This document shows positions 1-14,615 of a stretch of DNA of 64,000 bases, in pieces; positions within the stretch are counted from its first letter, which is position 1, and each line of letters starts with the position of its first letter. The translations under genes and the position numbers were made by a program. Under the pieces are notes generated by a model, which saw only the letters and a list, made by a program, of their open reading frames with translations, was not told where the DNA came from and searched no databases. This DNA is from Pegoplata infirma (lineage: Eukaryota > Arthropoda > Insecta > Diptera > Anthomyiidae): positions 148,793,841-148,857,840 of the forward strand of contig OY992537.1 in assembly GCA_963921195.1 (NCBI GenBank). The letters are read 5' to 3'.

Positions 1-3000
1 TTTTTGTTATTTTGACAAAATCGGAGCAATAGTTGCAGAGATACAGCCGTTGAGAGTAAAAGGTCTCCAGACTACGAAAAATTACAAGTTTATCATTTTT
101 GAAAAAAAAAATTTTTTTTAAAAATTTAAAATCGAGCAATCTCTTTTATTCTATTTAAACTTAATTGAAAAAGATTTAAATTCGTGCAAAGGCATTAGAA
201 AACGATAGAATTGTAACCTTGATATAGCCATTTCAAGTTATTACAAGTAACCCGAAAATATTTTTGATATGAATGCATAAATATCTGTTAATACTAGTCT
301 GATAGTCTTAAATTTTTTCTGTCATGATAAAGCTAATATACTTATGCATTCTAGTTTTTATAGAGTCAAAATCGCATCATTATTTACCGAGTTATAGCAA
401 TTTAAAAATGAGGGTCTCCAAAAAACCTTAAATAATGGGTTTCTCATAAAAATGAAAAAAAACTTTGCATAAATGCATATATCTCTGTAAGTACCAGCCC
501 GATTGTCTCACATTTGGTTCCAGAGGAAAGATAAAGTCTCAATCTTTTATTTTTTTGTTATTTTGACAAAATCGGAGCAATAGTTGCAGAGATACAGCCG
601 TTGAAAGTAAAAGGTCTCCAGACTACGAAAAATTACAAGTTTATCATTTTTGAAAAAATAAATTTTTTTAAAAATTTAAAATCGAGCAATCTCTTTTATT
701 CTAATTAAACTTTATTGAAAAAGATTTAAATTCGTGCAAAGGCATTTGAAATTGATATAATGGTAACCTTGATATAGCCATTTCAAGTTATTACAAGTAA
801 CCCGAAAATATTTTTGATATGAATGCATAAATATCTGTTAATACTAGTCCGATAGTCTTAATTTTTTTCTGTCATGATAAAGCTAATATACTTATGCATT
901 CTAGTTTTTATAGAGTCAAAATCGGATCATTATTTACCGAGTTATAGCAATTTAAAAATGAGGGTCTCCAAGAAACCTTAAATAATGGGTTTCTCATAAA
1001 AATGAAAAAAAAAAACTTTGAATAAATGCATATATCTCTGTAAGTACCAGCCCGATTGCCTCACATTTGGTTCCAGAGGAAAGATAAAGTCTCAATCTTT
1101 TATTTTTTTGTTATTTTGACAAAATCGGAGCAATAGTTGCAGAGATACAGCCGTTGAAAGTAAAAGGTCTCCAGACTACGAAAAATTACAAGTTTATCAT
1201 TTTTGAAAAAATAAATTTTTTTAAAAATTTAAAATCGAGCAATCTCTTTTATTCTAATTAAACTTTATTGAAAAAGATTTAAATTCGTGCAAAGGCATTT
1301 GAAATCGATATAATGGTAACCTTGATATAGCCATTTCAAGTTATTACAAGTAACCCGAAAATATTTTTGATATGAATGCATAAATATCTGTTAATACTAG
1401 TCCGATAGTCTTAATTTTTTTCTGTCATGATAAAGCTAATATACTTATGCATTCTAGTTTTTATAGAGTCAAAATCGGATCATTATTTACCGAGTTATAG
1501 CAATTTAAAAATGAGGGTCTCCAAGAAACCTTAAATAATGGGTTTCTCATAAAAATAAAAAAAAAACTTTTCATAAATGCATATATCTCTGTAAGTACCA
1601 GCCCGATTGCCTCACATTTGGTTCCAGAGGAAAGATAAAGTCTCAATCTTTTATTTTTTTGTTATTTTGACAAAATCGGAGCAATAGTTGCAGAGATACA
1701 GCCGTTGAAAGTAAAAGGTCTCCAGACTACGAAAAATTAGAAGTTTATCATTTTGAAAAAATAAATTTTTTTAAAAATTTAAAATCGAGCAATCTCTTTT
1801 ATTCTATTTAAACTTTATTGAAAAAAATTTAAATTCGTGCAAAGGCATTTGAAATCGAAATAATGGTAACCTTGATATAGCCATTTCAAGTTATTACAAG
1901 TAACCCGAAAATATTTTTGATATGAATGCATAAATATCTGTTAATACTAGTCCGATAGTCTTAATTTTTTTCTGTCATGATAAAGCTAATATTCTTATGC
2001 CTTCTAGTTTTTATAGAGTCAAAATCGGATCATTATTTACCGAGTTATAGCAATTTAAAAATGAGGGTCTCCAAAAAACCTTAAATAATGGGTTTCTCAT
2101 AAAAATGAAAAATAAACTTTGCATAAATGCATATATCTCTGTAGGTACCAGCCCGATTGTCTCACATTTGGTTCCAGAGGAAAGATAAAGTCTCAATCTT
2201 TTATTTTTTTGTTATTTTGACAAAATCGGAGCAATAGTTGCAGAGATACAGCCGTTGAAAGTAAAAGGTCTCCAGACTACGAAAAATTACAACTTTATCA
2301 TTTTTGAAAAAATAATTTTTTTTAAAAATTTAAAATTGATCAATCTCTTTTATTCTATTTAAACTTTATTGAAAAAGATTTAAATTCGTGCAAAGGCATT
2401 TGAAATCGAAATAATGGTAACCTTGATATAGCCATTTCAAGTTATTACAAGTAACCCGAAAATATTTTAGATATGAATGCATAAATATCTGTTAATACTA
2501 GTCCGATAGTCTTAATTTTTTGCTGTCATGATAAAGCTAATATACTTATGCATTCTAGTTTTTATAGAGTCAAAATCGGATCATTATTTACCGAGTTATA
2601 GCAATTTAAAAATGAGGGTCTCCAAAAAACCTTAAATAATGGGATTCTCATAAAAATGAAAAAAAAACTTTGCATAAATGCATATATCTCTGTAAGTACC
2701 AGCCCGATTGTCTCACATTTGGTTCCAGAGGAAAGATAAAGTCTTAATCTTTTATTTTTTTGTTATTTTGACAAAATCGGAGCAATAGTTGCAGAGATAC
2801 AGCCGTTGAAAGTAAAAGGTCTCCAGACTACGAAAAATTACAAGTTTATCATTTTTGAAAAAATAAATGTTTTTAAAAATTTAAAATCGAGCAATCTCTT
2901 TTATTCTATTTAAACTTTATTGAAAAAGATTTAAATTCGTGCAAAGGCATTTGAAAGCGATATAATGGTAACCTTGATATAGCCATTTCAAGTTATTACA

Positions 3001-6000
3001 AGTAACCCGAAAATATTTTTGATATGAATGCATAAATATCTGTTAATACTAGTCTGATAGTCTTAATTTTTTTCTGTCATGATAAAGCTAATATACTTAT
3101 GCATTCTAATTTTTATAGAGTCAAAATCGGATCATTATTTACCGAGTTATAGCAATTTAAAAATGAGGGTCTCCAAAAAACCTTAAATAATGGGTTTCTC
3201 ATAAAAATGAAAAAAAAAACTTTGCATAAATGCATATATCTCTGTAAGTACCAGCCCGATTGTCTCACATTTGGTTCCAGAGGAAAGATAAAGTCTCAAT
3301 CTTTTATTTTTTTGTTATTTTGACAAAATCGGAGCAATAGTTGCAGAGATACAGCCGTTGAAAGTAAAAGGTCTCCAGACTACGAAAAATTACAAGTTTA
3401 TCATTTTTGACAAAATAAATTTTTTTAAAAATTTAAAATCGAGCAATCTCTTTTATTCAATTTAAACTTTATTGAAAAAGATTTAAATTCGTGCAAAGGC
3501 ATTAGAAAACGATAGAATGGTAACCTTGATATAGCCATTTCAAGTTATTACAAGTAACCCGAAAATATTTTTGATATGAATGCATAAATATCTGTTAATA
3601 CTAGTCCGATAGTCTTAATTTTTTTCTGTCATGATAAAGCTAATATACTTATGCATTCTAATTTTTATAGAGTCAAATCGGATCATTATTTACCGAGTTA
3701 TTGCAATTTAAAAATGAGGGTCTCCAAAAAACCTTAAATAATGGGTTTCTCATAAAAATGAAAAAAAAAAACTTTGCATAAATGCATATATCTCTGTAAG
3801 TACCAGCCCGATTGTCTCACATTTGGTTCCAGAGGAAAGATAAAGTCTCAATCTTTTATTTTTTTGTTATTTTGACAAAATCGGAGCAATAGTTGCAGAG
3901 ATACAGCCGTTGAAAGTAAAAGGTCTCCAGACTACGAAAAATTACAAGTTTATCATTTTTGAAAAAAAAAAAAATTTTTAAAAATTTAAAATCGAGCAAT
4001 CTCTTTTATTCTATTTAAACTTAATTGAAAAAGATTTAAATTCGTGCAAAGGCATTAGAAAACGATAGAATTGTAACCTTGATATAGCCATTTCAAGTTA
4101 TTTCAAGTAACCCGAAAATATTTTTGATATGAATGCATAAATATCTGTTAATACTAGTCTGATAGTTTTAAATTTTTTCTGTCATGATAAAGCTAATATA
4201 CTTATGCATTCTAGTTTTTATAGAGTCAAAATCGCATCATTATTTACCGAGTTATAGCAATTTAAAAATGAGGGTCTCCAAAAAACCTTAAATAATGGGT
4301 TTCTCATAAAAATGAAAAAAAAAACTTTGCATAAATGCATATATCTCTGTAAGTACCAGCCCGATTGTCTCACATTTGGTTCCAGAGGAAAGATAAAGTC
4401 TCAATCTTTTATTTTTTTGTTATTTTGACAAAATCGGAGCAATAGTTGCAGAGATACAGCCGTTGAAAGTAAAAGGTCTCCAGACTACGAAAAATTACAA
4501 GTTTATCATTTTTGAAAAAATAAATTTTTTTAAAAATTTAAAATCGAGCAATCTCTTTTATTCTAATTAAACTTTATTGAAAAAGATTTAAATTCGTGCA
4601 AAGGCATTTGAAATTGATATAATGGTAACCTTGATATAGCCATTTCAAGTTATTACAAGTAACCCGAAAATATTTTTGATATGAATGCATAAATATCTGT
4701 TAATACTAGTCCGATAGTCTTAATTTTTTTCTGTCATGATAAAGCTAATATACTTATGCATTCTAGTTTTTATAGAGTCAAAATCGGATCATTATTTACC
4801 GAGTTATAGCAATTTAAAAATGAGGGTCTCCAAGAAACCTTAAATAATGGGTTTCTCATAAAAATGAAAAAAAAACTTTGAATAAATGCATATATCTCTG
4901 TAAGTACCAGCCCGATTGTCTCACATTTGGTTCCAGAGGAAAGATAAAGTCTCAATATTTTATTGTTTTGTTATTTTGACAAAATCGGAGCAATAGTTGC
5001 AGAGATACAGCCGTTGAAAGTAAAAGGTCTCCAGACTACGAAAAATTACAAGTTTATCATTTTTGAAAAAATAAATTTTTTTAAAAATTTAAAATCGAGC
5101 AATCTCTTTTATTCTAATTAAACTTTATTGAAAAAGATTTAAATTCGTGCAAAGGCATTTGAAATCGATATAATGGTAACCTTGATATAGCCATTTCAAG
5201 TTATTACAAGTAACCCGAAAATATTTTTGATATGAATGCATAAATATCTGTTAATACTAGTCCGATAGTCTTAATTTTTTTCTGTCATGATAAAGCTAAT
5301 ATACTTATGCATTCTAGTTTTTATAGAGTCAAAATCGGATCATTATTTACCGAGTTATAGCAATTTAAAAATGAGGGTCTCCAAGAAACCTTAAATAATG
5401 GGTTTCTCATAAAAATAAAAAAAAAAACTTTGCATAAATGCATATATCTCTGTAAGTACCAGCCCGATTGCCTCACATTTGGTTCCAGAGGAAAGATAAA
5501 GTCTCAATCTTTTATTTTTTTGTTATTTTGACAAAATCGGAGCAATAGTTGCAGAGATACAGCCGTTGAAAGTAAAAGGTCTCCAGACTACGAAAAATTA
5601 CAAGTTTATCATTTTTGAAAAAAAAAAATTTTTTAAAAATTTAAAATCGAGCAATCTCTTTTATTCTATTTAAACTTTATTGAAAAAGATTTAAATTCGT
5701 GCAAAGGCATTAGAAAACGATAGAATGGTAACCTTGATATAGCCATTTCAAGTTATTACAAGTAACCCGAAAATATTTTTGATATGAATGCATAAATATC
5801 TGTTAATACTAGTCTGATAGTCTTAAATTTTTTCTGTCATGATAAAGCTAATATACTTATGCATTCTAGTTTTTATAGAGTCAAAATCGCATCATTATTT
5901 ACCGAGTTATAGCAATTTAAAAATGAGGGTCTCCAAAAAACCTTAAATAATGGGTTTCTCATAAAAATGAAAAAAAAAACTTTCCATAAATGCATATATC

Positions 6001-7632
6001 TCTGTAAGTACCAGCCCGATTGTCTCACATTTGGTTCCAGAGGAAAGATAAAGTCTCAATCTTTTATTTTTTTGTTATTTTGACAAAATCGGAGCAATAG
6101 TTGCAGAGATACAGCCGTTGAAAGTAAAAGGTCTCCAGACTACGAAAAATTACAAGTTTATCATTTTTGAAAAAATAAATTTTTTTAAAAATTTAAAATC
6201 GAGCAATCTCTTTTATTCTGATTAAACTTTATTGAACAAGATTTAAATTCGTGCAAAGGCATTTGAAATTGATATAATGGTAACCTTGATATAGCCATTT
6301 CAAGTTATTACAAGTAACCCGAAAATATTTTTGATATGAATGCATAAATATCTGTTAATACTAGTCCGATAGTCTTAATTTTTCTCTGTCATGATAAAGC
6401 TAATATACTTATGCATTCTAGTTTTTATAGAGTCAAAATCGGATCATTATTTACCGAGTTATAGCAATTTAAAAATGAGGGTCTCCAAGAAACCTTAAAT
6501 AATGGGTTTCTCATAAAAATGAAAAAAAAAACTTTGAATAAATGCATATATCTCTGTAAGTACCAGCCCGATTGCCTCACATTTGGTTCCAGAGGAAAGA
6601 TAAAGTCTCAATACTTTATTTTTTTGTTACTTTGACAAAATCGGAGCAATAGTTGCAGAGATACAGCCGTTGAAAGTAAAAGGTCTCCAGACTACGAAAA
6701 ATTACTAGTTTATCATTTTTGAAAAAATAAATTTTTTTAAAAATTTAAAATCGAGCAATCTCTTTTATTCTAATTAAACTTTATTGAAAAAGATTTAAAT
6801 TCGTGCAAAGGCATTTGAAATCGATATAATGGTAACCTTGATATAGCCATTTCAAGTTATTACAAGTAACCCGACAATATTTTTGATATGAATGCATAAA
6901 TATCTGTTAATACTAGTCCGATAGTCTTAATTTTTTTCTGTCATGATAAAGCTAATATACTTATGCATTCTAGTTTTTATAGAGTCAAAATCGGATCATT
7001 ATTTACCGAGTTATAGCAATTTAAAAATGAGGGTCTCCAAGAAACCTTAAATAATGGGTTTCTCATAAAAATAAAAAAAAAAACTTTGCATAAATGCATA
7101 TATCTCTGTAAGTACCAGCCCGATTGCCTCACATTTGGTTCCAGAGGAAAGATAAAGTCTCAATCTTTTATTTTTTTGTTATTTTGACAAAATCGGAGCA
7201 ATAGTTGCAGAGATACAGCCGTTGAAAGTAAAAGGTCTCCAGACTACGAAAAATTACAAGTTTATCATTTTGAAAAAATAAATTTTTTTAAAAATTTAAA
7301 ATCGAGCAATCTCTTTTATTCTATTTAAACTTTATTGAAAAAAATTTAAATTCGTGCAAAGGCATTTGAAATCGAAATAATGGTAACCTTGATATAGCCA
7401 TTTCAAGTTATTACAAGTAACCCGAAAATATTTTTGATATGAATGCATAAATATCTGTTAATACTAGTCCGATAGTCTTAATTTTTTTCTGTCATGATAA
7501 AGCTAATATTCTTATGCCTTCTAGTTTTTATAGAGTCAAAATCGGATCATTATTTACCGAGTTATAGCAATTTAAAAATGAGGGTCTCCAAAAAACCTTA
7601 AATAATGGGTTTCTCATAAAAATGAAAAATAA
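1..7632 (+). repeat. 551-bp satellite array, block 1
   Basis: About 14 head-to-tail monomers of about 551 bp, all in one orientation. Monomer types can be read from the word between 'gcat' and 'aatgg': R (tagaaaacgatag), T (ttgaaattgatat), C (ttgaaatcgatat), A (ttgaaatcgaaat) and G (ttgaaagcgatat). The order here is R T C A A G R R T C R T C A. The R-T-C start of the block recurs about 3.86 kb (seven monomers) later with the shared variants 'aattgtaacc' and 'gtctgatag'. Differences between copies are mostly single bases and A- or T-run lengths. No gene is supported in this block. Confidence 0.97.
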
Positions 7633-7883
7633 CCCAGGCAGAAAAATACGAACGGGAGAGCGCTGGCAAAGTACCTTTTACGGTCGCTTATGTGCTGGGA
7701 AAGCATCACAGTTAAGTGCTTTCCCAGCGTCCAAAATGATAACCACGGTAAACGGTATGCCGTTGCTATTTTAAAGCGCTTTAAAAGCGCTTTAAAAACA
7801 AAAAATATAGTACTATAAAAGCACTTTTTGAACAAAAATTAGGGTACTTTGTGAGGCACACTTTTTAGTGCTTTTAGAGCACT
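7633..7883. mobile_element. 251-bp left-end fragment of the 5.67-kb DNA transposon
   Basis: This stretch matches the first 251 bases of the complete transposon (14616-14866), including the CCCAGGCAG terminus and the 12-bp-arm hairpin. It lies at the same satellite position, after 'gaaaaataa'. At the right it stops at 'agagcact' and joins satellite sequence 'aaagtctc', about 90 bp further along the monomer than the insertion point. The rest of the element and that piece of monomer are therefore absent. There is no right terminus and no target duplication. It is best read as an internal-deletion relic of a copy made when the array segment was duplicated. The 73-codon minus-strand frame across it is chance. 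Confidence 0.9.
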
Positions 7884-9066
7884 AAAGTCTCAATATTTTA
7901 TTTTTTTGTTATTTTGACAAAATCGGAGCAATAGTTGCAGAGATACAGCCGTTGAAAGTAAAAGGTCTCCAGACTACGAAAAATTACAAGTTTATCATTT
8001 TTGAAAAAATATTTTTTTTTAAAAATTTAAAATCGAGCAATCTCTTTTATTCGAATTAAACTTTATTGAAAAAGATTTAAATTCGTGCAAAGGCATTTGA
8101 AATCGATATAATGGTAACCTTGATATAGCCATTTCAAGTTATTACAAGTAACCCGAAAATATTTTTTTATATGAATGCATAAATATCTGTTAATACTAGT
8201 CCGATAGTCTTAATTTTTTTCTGTCATGATAAAGCTAATATACTTATGCATTCTAATTTTTATAGAGTCAAAATCGGATCATTATTTACCGAGTTATAGC
8301 AATTTAAAAATTAGGGTCTCCAAAAAACCTTAAATAATGGGTTTCTCATAAAAATGAAAAAAAAAACTTTGCATAAATGCATATATCTCTGTAAGTACCA
8401 GCCCGATTGTCTCACATTTGGTTCCAGAGGAAAGATAAAGTCTCAATCTTTTATTTTTTTGTTATTTTGACAAAATCGGAGCAATAGTTACAGAGATACA
8501 GCCGTTGAAAGTAAAAGGTCTCCAGACTACGAAAAATTACAAGTTTACCATTTTTGAAAAAAAAAAATTTTTAAAAATTTAAAATCGAGCAATCTCTTTT
8601 ATTCTATTTAAACTTTATTGAAAAAGATTTAAATTCGTGCAAAGGCATTAGAAAACGATAGAATTGTAACCTTGATATAGCCATTTCAAGTTATTACAAG
8701 TAACCCGAAAATATTTTTGATATGAATGCATAAATATCTGTTAATACTAGTCTGATAGTCTTAAATTTTTTCTGCCATGATAAAGCTAATATACTTATGC
8801 ATTCTAGTTTTTATAGAGTCAAAATCGCATCATTATTTACCGAGTTATAGCAATTTAAAAATGAGGGTCTCCAAAAAACCTTAAATAATGGGTTTCTCAT
8901 AAAAATGAAAAAAAAACTTTGCATAAATGCGTATATCTCTGTAAGTACCAGCCCGATTGTCTCACATTTGGTTCCAGAGGAAAGATAAAGTCTCAATCTT
9001 TTATTTTTTTGTTATTTTGACAAAATCGGAGCAATAGTTGCAGAGATACAGCCGTTGAAAGTAAAA
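7884..9066 (+). repeat. 551-bp satellite array, block 2
   Basis: About two monomers, types C and R. The first begins part-way through the monomer because of the deletion junction at 7883/7884. The block ends at the MITE insertion in the stretch 'gaaagtaaaa'. The R copy shares 'gaattgtaacc' with the R copies near 220 and 4070. Confidence 0.95.
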
Positions 9067-9798
9067 CCCAGCAAAACTTTGGTAATGGGTAGTGATTATA
9101 TAACACATTACCAGGTAATGTATATACCTTATTTGTAGCATTATTTTAGGATGTCTTACCAAACATTTGTTCCACAACGTATTATTTTAAAGTGAAAAAT
9201 AATGCGTTACTAATAATTTGCTACGTAATGCATGATTATTGGAAAAATGTATTTCATATTTATTATTTCTAAACATTATATCATGGATGATTTATATTTG
9301 GTTACATTATGTATTATTTGAAAGTTTGAAATAATGCATTATTTATAATTAAATGCATAATGCATTACAATAACATAAAAAATAATTATTTTATAAAAAA
9401 TTCATAAGTCTAAACTAGAGATGGGCTCACGACAAGAAATTTCTAACGACACACACTCACTAGCATATTATATCTACTTACACTCACTTACAATCACGTG
9501 AGTAAATTTAATACAAAATTACTTTTTCACTACTCGTAACACCTTATATATTACGTTTTGGTATGCTATATTATATACCTTACTCGTAACCTATAAAATA
9601 TCATATATTTTACACCTTACTGGTATTCTTTGTTATAAATTTATGACTTATTTTATACCTTACTGGTATTCCATGTGATAATGTGGATGCATTACTTTGA
9701 GTCTCATCGCCTGTTAAAATCATCAATGCTGCAATGTATAAAATAAGAGATCATATACCTTATTTTATACCTTATTTGGTAATCTAAGTTTTGCTGGG
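9067..9798. mobile_element. MITE with CCCAGCAAAACTT termini (732 bp)
   Basis: A non-satellite insertion bounded by a perfect 13-bp terminal inverted repeat, CCCAGCAAAACTT at the left and its complement at the right. It is flanked by a 2-bp AA duplication (9065-9066 and 9799-9800); the empty site reads 'gtaaaaggtctcc' in neighbouring monomers. It has no coding capacity. The interior is AT-rich and holds many TAATGCATTA-like palindromes and 'ataccttactggta' words. The CCCAGC terminus and AA target duplication match the 5.67-kb transposon at 14616, so that element's transposase may mobilise it (inference). Confidence 0.88.
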
Positions 9799-12700
9799 AA
9801 GGTCTCCAGACTACGAAAAATTACAAGTTTATCATTTTTGAAAAAATAAATTTTTTTAAAAATTTAAAATCGAGCAATCTCTTTTATTCTAATTAAAGTT
9901 TATTGAAAAAGATTTAAATTCGTGCAAAGGCATTTGAAATTGATATAATGGTAACCTTGATATAGCCATTTCAAGTTATTACAAGTAACCCGAAAATATT
10001 TTTGATATGAATGCATAAATATCTGTTAATACTAGTCCGATAGTCTTAATTTTTTTCTGTCATGATAAAGCTAATATACTTATGCATTCTAGTTTTTATA
10101 GAGTCAAAATCGGATCATTATTTACCGAGTTATAGCAATTTAAAAATGAGGGTCTCCAAGAAACCTTAAATAATGGGTTTCTCATAAAAATGAAAAAAAA
10201 AACTTTGAATAAATGCATATATCTCTGTAAGTACCAGCCCGATTGTCTCACATTTGGTTCCAGAGGAAAGATAAAGTCTCAATATTTTATTTTTTTGTTA
10301 TTTTGACAAAATCGGAGCAATAGTTGCAGAGATACAGCCGTTGAAAGTAAAAGGTCTCCAGACTACGAAAAATTACAAGTTTATCATTTTTGAAAAAATA
10401 AATTTTTTTAAAAATTTAAAATCGAGCAATCTCTTTTATTCTAATTAAACTTTATTGAAAAAGATTTAAATTCGTGCAAAGGCATTTGAAATCGATATAA
10501 TGGTAACCTTGATATAGCCATTTCAAGTTATTACAAGTAACCCGAAAATATTTTTGATATGAATGCATAAATATCTGTTAATACTAGTCCGATAGTCTTA
10601 ATTTTTTTCTGCCATGATAAAGCTAATATACTTATGCATTCTAGTTTTTATAGAGTCAAAATCGGATCATTATTTACCGAGTTATAGCAATTTAAAAATG
10701 AGGGTCTCCAAGAAACCTTAAATAATGGGTTTCTCATAAAAATAAAAAAAAAACTTTGCATAAATGCATATATCTCTGTAAGTACCAGCCCGATTGCCTC
10801 ACATTTGGTTCCAGAGGAAAGATAAAGTCTCAATCTTTTATTTTTTTGTTATTTTGACAAAATCGGAGCAATAGTTGCAGAGATACAGCCGTTGAAAGTA
10901 AAAGGTCTCCAGACTACGAAAAATTACAAGTTTATCATTTTTGAAAAAAAAAATTTTTTTTTAAAAATTTAAAATCGAGCAATCTCTTTTATTCTATTTA
11001 AACTTTATTGAAAAAGATTTAAATTCGTGCAAAGGCATTAGAAAACGATAGAATGGTAACCTTGATATAGCCATTTCAAGTTATTACAAGTAACCCGAAA
11101 ATATTTTTGATATGAATGCATAAATATCTGTTAATACTAGTCTGATAGTCTTAAATTTTTTCTGTCATGATAAAGCTAATATACTTATGCATTCTAGTTT
11201 TTATAGAGTCAAAATCGCATCATTATTTACCGAGTTATAGCAATTTAAAAATGAGGGTCTCCAAAAAACCTTAAATAATTGGTTTCTCATAAAAATGAAA
11301 AAAAAACTTTGCATAAATGCATATATCTCTGTAAGTACCAGCCCGATTGTCTCACATTTGGTTCCAGAGGAAAGATAAAGTCTCAATCTTTTATTTTTTT
11401 GTTATTTTGACAAAATCGGAGCAATAGTTGCAGAGATACAGCCGTTGAAAGTAAAAGGTCTCCAGACTACGAAAAATTACAAGTTTATCATTTTTGAAAA
11501 AATAATTTTTTTTAAAAATTTAAAATCGAGCAATCTCTTTTATTCTGATTAAACTTTATTGAAAAAGATTTATATTCGTGCAAAGGCATTTGAAATTGAT
11601 ATAATGGTAACCTTGATATAGCCATTTCAAGTTATTACAAGTAACCCGAAAATATTTTTGATATGAATGCATAAATATCTGTTAATACTAGTCTGATAGT
11701 CTTAATTTTTTTCTGTCATGATAAAGCTAATATACTTATGCATTCTAGTTTTTATAGAGTCAAAATCGGATCATTATTTACCGAGTTATAGCAATTTAAA
11801 AATGAGGGTCTCCAAAAAACCTTAAATAATGGGTTTCTCATAAAAATAAAAAAAAAACTTTGCATAAATGCATATATCTCTGTAAGTACCAGCCCGATTG
11901 CCTCACATTTGGTTCCAGAGGAAAGATAAAGTCTCAATCTTTTATTTTTTTGTTATTTTGACAAAATCGGAGCAATAGTTGCAGAGATACAGCCGTTGAA
12001 AGTAAAAGGTCTCCAGACTACGAAAAATTACAAGTTTATCATTTTTGAAAAAAAAATTTTTTTTTAAAAATTTAAAATCGAGCAATCTCTTTTATTCTAT
12101 TTAAACTTTATTGAAAAAGATTTAAATTCGTGCAAAGGCATTAGAAAACGATAGAATGGTAACCTTGATATAGCCATTTCAAGTTATTACAAGTAACCCG
12201 AAAATATTTTTGATATGAATGCATAAATATCTGTTAATACTAGTCTGATAGTCTTAAATTTTTTCTGTCATGATAAAGCTAATATACTTATGCATTCTAG
12301 TTTTTATAGAGTCAAAATCGCATCATTATTTACCGAGTTATAGCAATTTAAAAATGAGGGTCTCCAAAAAACCTTAAATAATTGGTTTCTCATAAAAATG
12401 AAAAAAAAACTTTGCATAAATGCATATATCTCTGTAAGTACCAGCCCGATTGTCTCACATTTGGTTCCAGAGGAAAGATAAAGTCTCAATCTTTTATTTT
12501 TTTGTTATTTTGACAAAATCGGAGCAATAGTTGCAGAGATACAGCCGTTGAAAGTAAAAGGTCTCCAGACTACGAAAAATTACAAGTTTATCATTTTTGA
12601 AAAAATAATTTTTTTTAAAAATTTAAAATCGAGCAATCTCTTTTATTCTGATTAAACTTTATTGAAAAAGATTTATATTCGTGCAAAGGCATTTGAAATT

Positions 12701-14615
12701 GATATAATGGTAACCTTGATATAGCCATTTCAAGTTATTACAAGTAACCCGAAAATATTTTTGATATGAATGCATAAATATCTGTTAATACTAGTCTGAT
12801 AGTCTTAAATTTTTTCTGTCATGATAAAGCTAATATACTTATGCATTCTAGTTTTTATAGAGTCAAAATCGCATCATTATTTACCGAGTTATAGCAATTT
12901 AAAAATGAGGGTCTCCAAAAAACCTTAAATAATGGGTTTCTCATAAAAATAAAAAAAAAAACTTTGCATAAATGCATATATCTCTGTAAGTACCAGCCCG
13001 ATTGCCTCACATTTGGTTCCAGAGGAAAGATAAAGTCTCAATCTTTTATTTTTTTGTTATTTTGACAAAATCGGAGCAATAGTTGCAGAGATACAGCCGT
13101 TGAAAGTAAAAGGTCTCCAGACTACGAAAAATTACAAGTTTATCATTTTTGAAAAAAAAAATTTTTTTTAAAAATTTAAAATCGAGCAATCTCTTTTATT
13201 CTATTTAAACTTTATTGAAAAAGATTTAAATTCGTGCAAAGGCATTAGAAAACGATAGAATGGTAACCTTGATATAGCCATTTCAAGTTATTACAAGTAA
13301 CCCGAAAATATTTTTGATATGAATGCATAAATATCTGTTAATACTAGTCCGATAGTCTTAATTTTTCTCTGTCATGATAAAGCTAATATACTTATGCATT
13401 CTAGTTTTTATAGAGTCAAAATCGGATCATTATTTACCGAGTTATAGCAATTTAAAAATGAGGGTCTCCAAGAAACCTTAAATAATGGGTTTCTCATAAA
13501 AATGAAAAAAAAACTTTGAATAAATGCATATATCTCTGTAAGTACCAGCCCGATTGCCTCACATTTGGTTCCAGAGGAAAGATAAAGTCTCAATATATTT
13601 TTTTTTTTTGTTATTTTGACAAAATCGGAGCAATAGTTGCAGAGATACAGCCGTTGAAAGTAAAAGGTCTCCAGACTACGAAAAATTACTAGTTTATCAT
13701 TTTTGAAAAAATAAATTTTTTTAAAAATTTAAAATCGAGCAATCTCTTTTATTCTTATTAAACTTTATTGAAAAAGATTTAAATTCGTGCAAAGGCATTT
13801 GAAATCGATATAATGGTAACCTTGATATAGCCATTTCAAGTTATTACAAGTAACCCGAAAATATTTTTGATATGAATGCATAAATATCTGTTAATACTAG
13901 TCCGATAGTCTTAATTTTTTTCTGTCATGATAAAGCTAATATACTTATGCATTCTAGTTTTTATAGAGTCAAAATCGGATCATTATTTACCGAGTTATAG
14001 CAATTTAAAAATGAGGGTCTCCAAGAAACCTTAAATAATGGGTTTCTCATAAAAATTAAAAAAAAACTTTGCATAAATGCATATATCTCTGTAAGTACCA
14101 GCCCGATTGCCTCACATTTGGTTCCAGAGGAAAGATAAAGTCTCAATCTTTTATTTTTTTGTTATTTTGACAAAATCGGAGCAATAGTTGCAGAGATACA
14201 GCCGTTGAAAGTAAAAGGTCTCCAGACTACGAAAAATTACAAGTTTATCATTTTGAAAAAATAAATTTTTTTAAAAATTTAAAATCGAGCAATCTCTTTT
14301 ATTCTATTTAAACTTTATTGAAAAAAATTTAAATTCGTGCAAAGGCATTTGAAATCGAAATAATGGTAACCTTGATATAGCCATTTCAAGTTATTACAAG
14401 TAACCCGAAAATATTTTTGATATGAATGCATAAATATCTGTTAATACTAGTCCGATAGTCTTAATTTTTTTCTGTCAAGATAAAGCTAATATTCTTATGC
14501 CTTCTAGTTTTTATAGAGTCAAAATCGGATCATTATTTACCGAGTTATAGCAATTTAAAAATGAGGGTCTCCAAAAAACCTTAAATAATGGGTTTCTCAT
14601 AAAAATGAAAAATAA
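9799..14615 (+). repeat. 551-bp satellite array, block 3
   Basis: About nine monomers in the order T C R T R T R C A. The R-T pairs at about 10.9-13.0 kb form a local 1,103-bp dimer repeat: the private variants 'ataattggtt' (near 11280 and 12383) and 'tttatattcg' (near 11570 and 12673) recur at that spacing. The last monomers share rare variants such as 'attactagttt' with the monomers before 7633, at a distance of about 6.98 kb. Confidence 0.95.

Noticed and set aside
1461..1646. A 61-codon minus-strand frame (MRLYLSSGTKC...) open in many satellite monomers
   Set aside because: It is open only when the A-run near its middle has a suitable length and no stop variant occurs; other monomers break it by one-base run changes. 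It lies wholly in satellite and has no domain, signal or context.
1..7632. CRISPR array
   Set aside because: The regular repeats are long (551 bp) head-to-tail units with no unique spacers and no associated genes.
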